Assembly: GCA_027487685.1 (NCBI GenBank)
Contig: JAIYDC010000073.1
Span: 1-39,843, forward strand
DNA from: Pseudomonadota bacterium
GTDB taxonomy: Bacteria > Bdellovibrionota > Bacteriovoracia > Bacteriovoracales > Bacteriovoracaceae
Direction of reading: 5' to 3'
DNA: 39,843 nucleotides
Shown here: positions 16,788 to 23,377 of the stretch, piece by piece
How the letters are laid out: every line of letters starts with the position of its first letter
How positions within the stretch are numbered: position 1 is the first letter of the stretch
Translations under genes and position numbers: made by a program
The notes under the pieces: model-generated
What the model saw: the letters and a program-made list of their open reading frames with translations, nothing else
What the model was told of the DNA's origin: nothing
The model's database searches: none

Positions 16788-17627
16788 TTAATAACGGCAC
16801 GTCCGTGTGGCCGTAAGTTCGATAATATGTTGAAGCTCTAATACAAAGCGGTTGATACGAATCGCGTCGTCCTTGGGCCCTGAACGACCGTCGAGATATG
16901 TCTGCACCTGCCGCGACAAGCGAAGAAGGAGTTTTGACTGACACTCGAGTGCACTGGCGAAGACTGTTTCATTGAGGTCTGCTGCGGTTTCTTTTGAGAG
17001 GTACGTAAGCGCCTGAAGAAACTGCGGAGCAGGAACAGTCGTATAAAAAGAGCTCCTGTCAGTTTTGAGTCGAACGAAGTTCGATTTCAGTCCTTCAATT
17101 TGAGAAAGCGCAACCAACACAAGCTGTTCCTCAAGTTCACGAGTTCCGGTTCTTCTTGTTGAGTACGGGATATAATGCTGCCGATCTACGGCACTCGCCA
17201 CCAAGGCGATATGGTTGGTGTACCAGTCAAGGAAGCTTAAGTACCCTTGGATCTGCAAAGTGGCGCCGAGACCTGGTTGAATCCCTCGACCACCAAAGAC
17301 TGCTGGGATGCCCAAGAGCTGGGAGAGCTTTATCCCGCGGGTAATCGCCCGTAGTGTGAGCGAGTTCTCCGGTGTTGCTTCGGTATCCTGGCTTGACGCT
17401 GCTGCGGCGACGAGACCTTCGTAGAAGACTCGGAGCGCCCCGATCCGATCACCCTCGATATTCAATCGGTCGAGGGCCTCAGTCCGAATTTCACGAACCA
17501 TGATCGCCGCATCGTCGCACCAGCTAATGAGAGCGAAATTCACACCGCCCCCGATTCCGCTCCCACCTGCTGCAAATACCGCTAGGGATGTTACGAACAT
17601 AACTCCCGCTATACATTTCTTGATCAT
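16788..17627 (-). CDS. Secreted cysteine-containing protein of unknown family (paralogue B)
   Basis: The 279-residue product has a signal peptide (hydrophobic 7-19, probable cleavage after VFAAG) followed by a short glycine-rich stretch. The rest is helical. The segment YIPYSTRRTGTRELEE matches YYSCQSRRTGCRY of paralogue A, and ETVFASALECQ matches ELVYGSAYACE. Both proteins end with a Cys within four residues of the C-terminus. I recognise no known domain. It lies 15 bases after the TIGR02147 gene and 23 bases before paralogue A, so one transcript is likely. Confidence 0.75.
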   Translation of the reverse strand: MIKKCIAGVMFVTSLAVFAAGGSGIGGGVNFALISWCDDAAIMVREIRTEALDRLNIEGDRIGALRVFYEGLVAAAASSQDTEATPENSLTLRAITRGIKLSQLLGIPAVFGGRGIQPGLGATLQIQGYLSFLDWYTNHIALVASAVDRQHYIPYSTRRTGTRELEEQLVLVALSQIEGLKSNFVRLKTDRSSFYTTVPAPQFLQALTYLSKETAADLNETVFASALECQSKLLLRLSRQVQTYLDGRSGPKDDAIRINRFVLELQHIIELTATRTCRY

Positions 17628-17642
17628 ATCTACTCCTTGTAA

Positions 17643-18545
17643 TTATTCTGTAATTTGTATGAGCTGAGCACCGAGCTGAACTACGATGTCACTGCTACTA
17701 TCAGTTGCGGACCCATATTGTTCTAAAATCTTTTTTGTAAACGCCTTCATCTCTGACCTGAGCTGCTCGAAGCCAGCACGTGGGATACTTAAAGTGATGA
17801 GCTGGGCCGCGCGCTGGTCGTAAGGCTTGTTTGTCATAGCATCAGCAGCAGAAAGTGCGAACTGATGATGAAGATTGGACGAATTCTGGAAATTCACGGT
17901 CGTGTCCTCAAAAAGAACAACCGGCTCGGACTGTACGAGTCTGCCCGCATCATTCCTGGTGATAAGACCCAGTCCCTGTAGATCTGCTAGTCCTTCGATG
18001 ACCTTATCCTTGGAGAGCTTTCGCCCGAGCTTCTGGATGATCCATTCTGGATCCTCGCGGAAATCTCGTAACTCAATCAGTTCGCGAAGGACGACGAGAT
18101 GCCATTCATTGAGGTAGCGGTATTGGTGCTCGAGGACTTTTACAAGCTTGGCCTTCTTACCTCTGGCCCCGACCTTCATCCGCTCAAAGAAGCAGATCTT
18201 TTCTTTCTCCGAATTGGCCTGATTGAACAGGACCATGTTTTCAAAATAAATGGATTCCTCACCGGAGAGCTCCATGGCAGTCGAAAATCCAAGAATGGAC
18301 TTTGAAGTAAGATTGCGCTTGTTTTTAATCACTAAGCCCAAGTATCCGCGAGAATTCTTCCCGAAACCGGCGGCGTAAATGAAGGCGTTCTCCGAAAACC
18401 CTGGGCTTCGGTTCTTCTTAAAGAGGTACATATCCCGGAGGAAGGGGCGGTAGTTCAAGTAATTGAAAACTGCAGGTCGCTCCGTAACGATTCTCTCTTC
18501 AATATTTTCTTCGACCCCATTGGGGGCCACTTCTGTTACTTGCAT
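17643..18545 (-). CDS. TIGR02147-family protein, probable transcription regulator
   Basis: The 300-residue protein has the features I associate with TIGR02147/DUF4423. After a 30-residue lead comes NYRPFLRDMYLFKKNRSPGFSE, then FGKNSRGYLGLVIKNKRNLT, a helical middle part and a winged-helix-like segment (WIIQKLGRKLSKDKVIEGLADLQGLGLI). This family is abundant in Bdellovibrio relatives and often sits beside secreted proteins of unknown function. A regulatory role is inferred from the helix-turn-helix-like regions, and no target is known. AAGGA precedes the ATG. It heads the operon with paralogues B and A and is divergent from a secreted peptidase across a 125-base region holding a 9-bp inverted repeat. 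Confidence 0.82.
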   Translation of the reverse strand: MQVTEVAPNGVEENIEERIVTERPAVFNYLNYRPFLRDMYLFKKNRSPGFSENAFIYAAGFGKNSRGYLGLVIKNKRNLTSKSILGFSTAMELSGEESIYFENMVLFNQANSEKEKICFFERMKVGARGKKAKLVKVLEHQYRYLNEWHLVVLRELIELRDFREDPEWIIQKLGRKLSKDKVIEGLADLQGLGLITRNDAGRLVQSEPVVLFEDTTVNFQNSSNLHHQFALSAADAMTNKPYDQRAAQLITLSIPRAGFEQLRSEMKAFTKKILEQYGSATDSSSDIVVQLGAQLIQITE

Positions 18546-18567
18546 TGGGTTTCCTTATTGCCGGACA

Positions 18568-18573
18568 TCTATA
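18568..18573 (-). promoter_or_regulatory. Putative -10 element of the TIGR02147 gene
   Basis: On the minus strand TATAGA at 18568-18573 lies 22 bases ahead of the start codon. The best -35 candidate 16 bases upstream is TTAATT, a weak match. One arm of the inverted repeat (18579-18587) falls in the spacer, which would suit an operator. Confidence 0.35.
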
Positions 18574-18578
18574 GCCCG

Positions 18579-18646
18579 ACTGCTGACAGAATTAACAGAC
18601 AATGTAAAAGATACCCAGTTGAAAGTGACGACCACCAGTCAGCAGT
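18579..18646. promoter_or_regulatory. Divergent control region with 9-bp inverted repeat
   Basis: ACTGCTGAC at 18579-18587 and GTCAGCAGT at 18638-18646 are perfect reverse complements separated by 50 bases. One arm is 5 bases upstream of the -10 of the TIGR02147 gene and the other 9 bases upstream of the -10 of the peptidase gene. The same core recurs as a palindrome at 19738-19756. This arrangement fits a shared operator, possibly bound by the TIGR02147 protein. The assignment is inference. Confidence 0.5.
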
Positions 18647-18655
18647 AAACCGACC

Positions 18656-18661
18656 TATAAT
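18656..18661 (+). promoter_or_regulatory. Putative -10 element of the secreted peptidase gene
   Basis: A perfect TATAAT lies nine bases ahead of the ATG at 18671, with no recognisable -35 box. If used, transcription would begin only about three bases ahead of the start codon, giving a nearly leaderless mRNA. No ribosome-binding sequence precedes this ATG. Confidence 0.4.
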
Positions 18662-18670
18662 CTGCGGCCT

Positions 18671-19747
18671 ATGCATTGGACCTACATGCTTCTTTTATTA
18701 CTCGCCTTTGACGCCCTGGCAGCCGGGGACTCGACAGGCGTTACCCGTTGGAATCGGCTTGGAATTAGCTTCGAGGCACGCACCGAGGTCTTCCGATCCT
18801 CACAGTCGCAACTCCTCTCGGCCAGCACCGAGATCGCCTATGCGATCACTAACCTACAAGAAGAACACCTGAATGCAGTTCACGACACCTTTCTTAAAGA
18901 CCATGCACTAGTTATTCTTTTTGAGAAGAACAGTGGCACAGACGCCATGTTTTTTCCCCCGAAAACCCTTCGACCAGACAGTGAAGAATGGATTATCTCA
19001 CTCTCCCCGGGTCTCCTCTCATCTCCCACCTACCTACGGATTGTGGCACATGAGTACTTTCACGCCGTTCACTTCGCCCTTAACCCCGGAGAGCTAGATT
19101 GGATCCGCGAGGGCTTGGCCCAACTCTTCGAGCACATTGTTTTCGGAGGCTTCAATGCGGCCCATGTCCATGCTTCACTCACCAATAGTGATTACGGACT
19201 TGAGGAAACCTTTGATCCCAATAGCTACAGTCCAGAGAAGTACGGAAATACGCTGCTCTACTTTTACTATATAAACACCCAGTGCTCTTTAAATAACGCC
19301 CTCTTCTGGAACCAAATCCGCGCAAGTTCACCTGGTCGATCTGGAATCTCCAACACACTCTCTAAGCTAGCTTCTCCATTGGCGCACTGCCGTAACTTTG
19401 AGACAAGTGCTGCGGCATTCTCAGTCGCCAGGCTTGTCAATGCCTTCAGTGGCTTCGAGCAGTCTTCAGCAACTTCAATCCTTAACACAGATAAGCGTCT
19501 TTCCATCGATCCCACATTTGAGCGCAGACTTATCGCTAACCCCCTTGAGTACTGGCGTAGACTCAAGCACTGGCGGCCGATCCGAATCACCTCGCCAACT
19601 GCGCTCATCATCGCTCCCTCTTCACCAATCGACATTAGATGGCTTGGTCTCGAGCGGGCCTACCCCTACCGAGTCCGTGAGCTCGGATCCAGGGACCTCA
19701 GAGGGCTAGGACCCAAGTGGGACGTTGGCCTTTTTCGTGCTGACTGA
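18671..19747 (+). CDS. Secreted HExxH metallopeptidase-like protein
   Basis: The 358-residue product has a signal peptide (hydrophobic 5-17, probable cleavage after DALA). It also has a zinc motif HEYFH (His127, Glu128, His131) followed by WIREGLAQLFEH, where Glu147 would be the third ligand, as in gluzincin-type peptidases. The spacing of 15 residues between the motif and that Glu is on the short side. No family beyond the peptidase MA clan is recognised. It is expected to be periplasmic or exported. It is divergent from the TIGR02147 gene and runs in the same direction as three more secreted-protein genes. A downstream ATG at 18686 is an alternative start that would shorten the signal peptide by five residues. 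Confidence 0.75.
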   Translation: MHWTYMLLLLLAFDALAAGDSTGVTRWNRLGISFEARTEVFRSSQSQLLSASTEIAYAITNLQEEHLNAVHDTFLKDHALVILFEKNSGTDAMFFPPKTLRPDSEEWIISLSPGLLSSPTYLRIVAHEYFHAVHFALNPGELDWIREGLAQLFEHIVFGGFNAAHVHASLTNSDYGLEETFDPNSYSPEKYGNTLLYFYYINTQCSLNNALFWNQIRASSPGRSGISNTLSKLASPLAHCRNFETSAAAFSVARLVNAFSGFEQSSATSILNTDKRLSIDPTFERRLIANPLEYWRRLKHWRPIRITSPTALIIAPSSPIDIRWLGLERAYPYRVRELGSRDLRGLGPKWDVGLFRAD

Positions 19748-19756
19748 AAGTCAGCA
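19738..19756. promoter_or_regulatory. Palindrome with the same core as the divergent operator
   Basis: TGCTGACTGAAAGTCAGCA is a perfect 8-bp inverted repeat with a 3-base centre and overlaps the peptidase stop codon. Its TGCTGAC/GTCAGCA core is that of the repeat at 18579-18646. AGTCAGC recurs at 19794-19800. It is not followed by a T tract, so an operator for the next gene is more likely than a terminator. Confidence 0.45.
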
Positions 19757-19847
19757 GAATCAACATTGAATTTTTTACACTTCAACTCAACCCAGTCAGC
19801 GGCTGTGTTAGGTTCACTCCACATTTGCTCTAAAGGGAGATTACGAT

Positions 19848-20546
19848 ATGAAATCACTAGTCATCATGTTCGCCATACTTTGCGCGGGCCAAACCCAAGC
19901 CTCAATCGAGGTCGGAACCTACGAAGGCATCGATAATAACCGGGGCGCCTTCGAGCTCCATGTTAGAGACATACCGGAGCGTCGAGGAAGTTTTATCGGT
20001 CTTCTTGTAAACGCCAGAGAAACCAAGGTCCGTGCTTATCTTATAGATGGCTTCTCTGCCAGTAGATACGGCTTCCTTTCCATGCGCTTAACCGGCAACT
20101 ACAACCTAGGTGTGAGCAGCACAGTCCCGGCCCTGGGTCTCACCGTTAGCGGAGACTCGATGGTTCTCACCCCCAACGACGATCGAAACGATATGGGTTT
20201 CGCTTCATCTATCACTTTTAAGAAGGCAAGCCGTCAGACCGTGAAATGGGTCCCTCTCATCGCTGGGAACTATAGCGGACGTGATCTCGTAGTCTCGGCT
20301 CTCGATGCCGAGTCAGAGTCCACAGTCTCAAGCAAGGTCACTGGTTTGACTGGAGATTATGTCCTCCGCGAAACCCGGAACGACATGTATGTATTACTGA
20401 ATTCTGAACTTACTCCAACGGGAGTCAAGCTAAGTAAAGATGCTACCCGCTTTGTGCTCTTCCTCGCAGGAACGCGCTGGAACCCAGCGCGCATGCTTGT
20501 CGTAGATAGTGCCACCGGGACAACCCTTGGTATAAAGAACCGTTAA
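19848..20546 (+). CDS. Secreted beta-rich protein of unknown family with two similar halves
   Basis: The 232-residue product has a signal peptide (1-18, cleavage probably after TQA) and then two regions of similar plan. The first begins VGTYEGIDNN near residue 22 and the second AGNYSGRDLV near residue 138. Each continues as alternating beta strands with a late Arg/Phe/Leu-rich strand. There is no cysteine in the mature part. The pattern suggests a duplicated beta-sandwich or barrel, but I recognise no family. AAGGGAGA precedes the ATG. It lies 100 bases after the peptidase gene, a gap that holds the TGCTGAC palindrome, and 17 bases before the next gene, so it probably starts or joins the transcript for the paralogue pair. 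Confidence 0.7.
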   Translation: MKSLVIMFAILCAGQTQASIEVGTYEGIDNNRGAFELHVRDIPERRGSFIGLLVNARETKVRAYLIDGFSASRYGFLSMRLTGNYNLGVSSTVPALGLTVSGDSMVLTPNDDRNDMGFASSITFKKASRQTVKWVPLIAGNYSGRDLVVSALDAESESTVSSKVTGLTGDYVLRETRNDMYVLLNSELTPTGVKLSKDATRFVLFLAGTRWNPARMLVVDSATGTTLGIKNR

Positions 20547-20563
20547 TTTAAGGAACTTAGCAT

Positions 20564-21922
20564 ATGAAATTTTTAAACTTCACAACTCTTTTAGTTTTGG
20601 CGACGTTGAGTGGACCCACATTCGCCCAACAGCGTCGACAGGCGCTTCCAGAGATTCCAGCACCTCGGGAGCTCAAAGAAGTCTCCTCAGACTTTGCAGA
20701 AGGAACAATCACACGCCTCTCTGATCAAGACGTCGCGCTTTTTCTTCCGTGGGCACAGAATGCCCAGTCCGTCCTCACGAAGGCCATTCGCGACGCTGAG
20801 ACGATGACGGTCCAGAATCAGGTTCGTCACCTCACAAACATCATGAAATCCGTTGTAAGGAATTCGGCACAAAAAAACTATCAATTGTTTATGCGCTTCG
20901 CCCTCAATAGGACTCTCCTACTTGTTCAAGAGCTCACGGCACAAAGCGATTGGAATGTACCTGGAACAGTAGAAAACGTACTAGACCTCCAGGTCCGAGG
21001 CATCAACCTCGCTCTTGAATTCTATGAGTCAGACCTTGCATACCAGCGCCGTGTGGCACGTGGCCAGAGCACAGTCGCTCTCGAGTACGCCCGCTTTGGC
21101 GCTGCGTTTGGAAAGGCGATGCTTTCCTCAATCCAAAACGTCACGGATGCCTCCGCTCAATACCGTCTCCTCTATAAAACACTTGAAATGATCAACTGGG
21201 ATTTCTCAAGAGATACCCAGGCAATCGACTTCGCTGACACGATAGTTGAGATTTTCAACACGCTAAACACTCTCGAAGAGCAACCGGGGAACGATGACTA
21301 CCAGAGCGTTCTTGCGATCCGCCGGCTGACTGTTCTTTTGGGACCTGTCCGCACAGTCGAACGGATCATTCTTATGAGCAACGAGGAGTCGCGACGCCAA
21401 ATCGAGGAACAGGAGCGCAACGACCGTATGCGCAGTGCCCTCACGAACGGTATAGGTGTGATCGTCGAAAATACTTTTTTCATCATCAATGGCGCATCTC
21501 AGGCGGAGCTCTACTCAAGATGTATTGCTCAGGTTCCTGGAGGTTCGATAGACGAAATCGCCTTCGCAACGGGTGGAAAGTCCTTAAGAGTAATGACTAA
21601 TTCCTCATATTACTGGAACAAAGAACAGGTCTGCCAAAATGTTCTGACTGCCCAGACCTTTCAGGCCCATGACCGTCCACTTACTGTCTACGGATCTGTC
21701 GAGGAGAGAAGCTTCACATTCTCAGGAACTTCAATAACTGCACTCATGTACCAGTGCAGCCAGTTCTACACTACACGAGTCCAGGGACTTTCGATCGACC
21801 AGATGACTATAGGTGTTTACAACAACCCGCCAGTGCCGCACACGAACTCGTCCTACTACTGGAACTCAATGACTGCCACCTGTGGAACAATCTTCACTCG
21901 CGCGCTTTCACAGGGATTGTAA
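20564..21922 (+). CDS. Secreted helical protein with C-terminal cysteine repeats (tandem paralogue 1)
   Basis: The 452-residue product has a signal peptide ending near TFAQ. Residues about 30-260 form a helical domain shared closely with the next gene (for example AEGTITRLS, FMRFALNRTLLLVQEL, SDLAYQRR, ASAQYRLLYKTLE). The last 150 residues differ from that gene and contain two repeats. Each has one Cys near a Tyr (LYSRC, LMYQC), then the identical TNSSYYWN, then a second Cys (QVCQN, ATCGT), suggesting a disulfide per repeat. No family is recognised. AAGGA precedes the ATG, and the next gene starts one base after its stop codon. Confidence 0.78.
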   Translation: MKFLNFTTLLVLATLSGPTFAQQRRQALPEIPAPRELKEVSSDFAEGTITRLSDQDVALFLPWAQNAQSVLTKAIRDAETMTVQNQVRHLTNIMKSVVRNSAQKNYQLFMRFALNRTLLLVQELTAQSDWNVPGTVENVLDLQVRGINLALEFYESDLAYQRRVARGQSTVALEYARFGAAFGKAMLSSIQNVTDASAQYRLLYKTLEMINWDFSRDTQAIDFADTIVEIFNTLNTLEEQPGNDDYQSVLAIRRLTVLLGPVRTVERIILMSNEESRRQIEEQERNDRMRSALTNGIGVIVENTFFIINGASQAELYSRCIAQVPGGSIDEIAFATGGKSLRVMTNSSYYWNKEQVCQNVLTAQTFQAHDRPLTVYGSVEERSFTFSGTSITALMYQCSQFYTTRVQGLSIDQMTIGVYNNPPVPHTNSSYYWNSMTATCGTIFTRALSQGL

Positions 21923-21923
21923 G

Positions 21924-23318
21924 ATGAAAGCAAAGGCTTTAACTCTAAGTTTACTCTTCTTTGCCTCGGCCACGGCCATTGCAAAAGACCTTCCCAATGT
22001 TCCAGCCCCTAGGGAGTTGACTGAGGTTGGTAGCGAGTTCGCAGAAGGCACAATAACCCGACTCTCTGTAGAGGACATTAGCATCTTTATACCATTTGCG
22101 CAGAATGCGAAGTCAGTTCTGACCAAGGCACTTGCCGATTCAGAAACAATGCCAGTGCAGCAACAGGTCCGGCATCTTTCTAATAGCATGCGAGCCGTAG
22201 TCCGTAACTCAGGTAAGAAGCAGTACCAGACCTTTATGAGGTTTGCACTTAACCGAACTCTCCTCCTGGTTCAGGAGCTTCTCAAAGAAGCAGATATTCG
22301 AACCCCAGGGACTCTCGAAAATGCTCTTGACCTTCAGGTGCGTGGGATTAATGTAGCACTCAAATTCTTTGAATCAGATCTAGCTTATCAGCGCCGCGAA
22401 CGAAGTGGGGGCGATACAGTTAACCTCAACTACGCTTCTTTTGGAGCGGTCTTCGCTGCCAGCTCACTTCGTTCCATACAAAACGTCTTAGACGCCTCGG
22501 CCCAATATCGGCTTCTCTACAAGACATTAGAAATCTTTAACTGGGATGTGACGAGAGACCGGCACGCTATAGAGGTCGCAGATACTATCGTTGATATCTT
22601 CAATACTCTCTCTGCGCTTCAGGAAGTACCCTCTTCCGACGACCAAGAAAATATTCTTAGCATTCGAAGGCTGACTCTGCTCATTGATCCAGTCTCCGAT
22701 GTCGAAAGAGTGATTACCGAAGCGATAAAGCGCGCAGAAGAAGCAGTCCTCCGGCAGCAACAAGAAGCTCAACGTCAGGCAGATCGTGAGCGGCGTAGGC
22801 AACAGTTCCGGTTCTTAGTTGGTCAAGCCGTCATCGATGTCACGAACCCCGAGGAACCGCGCAGGGCCACTGTTCACGAGCTCCGGGACGAAGTAGTCAT
22901 ACTTCGACTTCCTGGAAGTAAGTTTGAAGCGGTGTCGACTAATAATCTCGCTCGCACATCAGGTTGCCTCCTTAATTACTGCGTCGGAAGTAGCTTCATC
23001 AATACTCAGCGAGATAATTACTATGTAAAGGTCGTCGCTATCGCTCAAGATGACACCTTAGTCATCGAATTCACTGAAGGTGAGGGCTACCGCGGTAGGC
23101 TTGGGGCCGGCTGGACCCCTGAGTCTTTTGCTCACACCAATGGATGTGCAGGAGATATCTGCGTGGGCGATCGGGTTTATGTCATGGAACGTGATTTTCG
23201 TGCTCGAGTCATCGGCATCCAGGACAACGGGGAGATGATCATTCAGGGCTTAGATGGTGATTTGAAGGATCTAAGGGGCGGGTTCTGGACCCGTGATCAG
23301 GTAACAAAAATAGAGTAG
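21924..23318 (+). CDS. Secreted helical protein with different C-terminal repeats (tandem paralogue 2)
   Basis: I place the start at the ATG at 21924, one base after the preceding stop, with AGGGA upstream and a clear signal peptide (MKAKALTLSLLFFASATAIA). An earlier in-frame start would spoil it. The 464-residue product shares the helical domain of paralogue 1 up to about residue 245. A Gln/Arg-rich coiled stretch (about 247-285) follows. The C-terminus has two beta-type repeats with GC-x4-CVG (SGCLLNYCVG and NGCAGDICVG), each preceded by a segment ending in an acidic or basic loop. This tail is unrelated to that of paralogue 1. A strong terminator follows the gene. Confidence 0.8.
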   Translation: MKAKALTLSLLFFASATAIAKDLPNVPAPRELTEVGSEFAEGTITRLSVEDISIFIPFAQNAKSVLTKALADSETMPVQQQVRHLSNSMRAVVRNSGKKQYQTFMRFALNRTLLLVQELLKEADIRTPGTLENALDLQVRGINVALKFFESDLAYQRRERSGGDTVNLNYASFGAVFAASSLRSIQNVLDASAQYRLLYKTLEIFNWDVTRDRHAIEVADTIVDIFNTLSALQEVPSSDDQENILSIRRLTLLIDPVSDVERVITEAIKRAEEAVLRQQQEAQRQADRERRRQQFRFLVGQAVIDVTNPEEPRRATVHELRDEVVILRLPGSKFEAVSTNNLARTSGCLLNYCVGSSFINTQRDNYYVKVVAIAQDDTLVIEFTEGEGYRGRLGAGWTPESFAHTNGCAGDICVGDRVYVMERDFRARVIGIQDNGEMIIQGLDGDLKDLRGGFWTRDQVTKIE

Positions 23319-23327
23319 TCAAAAAAA

Positions 23328-23350
23328 GGGCCCGGATCTAATCCGGGCCC
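23328..23350. terminator. Shared bidirectional terminator
   Basis: A perfect 10-bp GC-rich stem (GGGCCCGGAT with ATCCGGGCCC) has a CTA loop. On the minus strand it is followed by seven T residues, a classic intrinsic terminator for the sigma-54 activator. On the plus strand the tail is only CACTTTGTT, so it is weaker there for the secreted-protein operon. Confidence 0.88.
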
Positions 23351-23377
23351 CACTTTGTTCAAAAAATAAATATCGTA

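Noticed and set aside
18540-18872. A 110-codon plus-strand frame overlapping the divergent control region
   Set aside because: It overlaps the start of the peptidase gene in another frame and would run through the promoter region. The peptidase frame has a signal peptide and a zinc motif.
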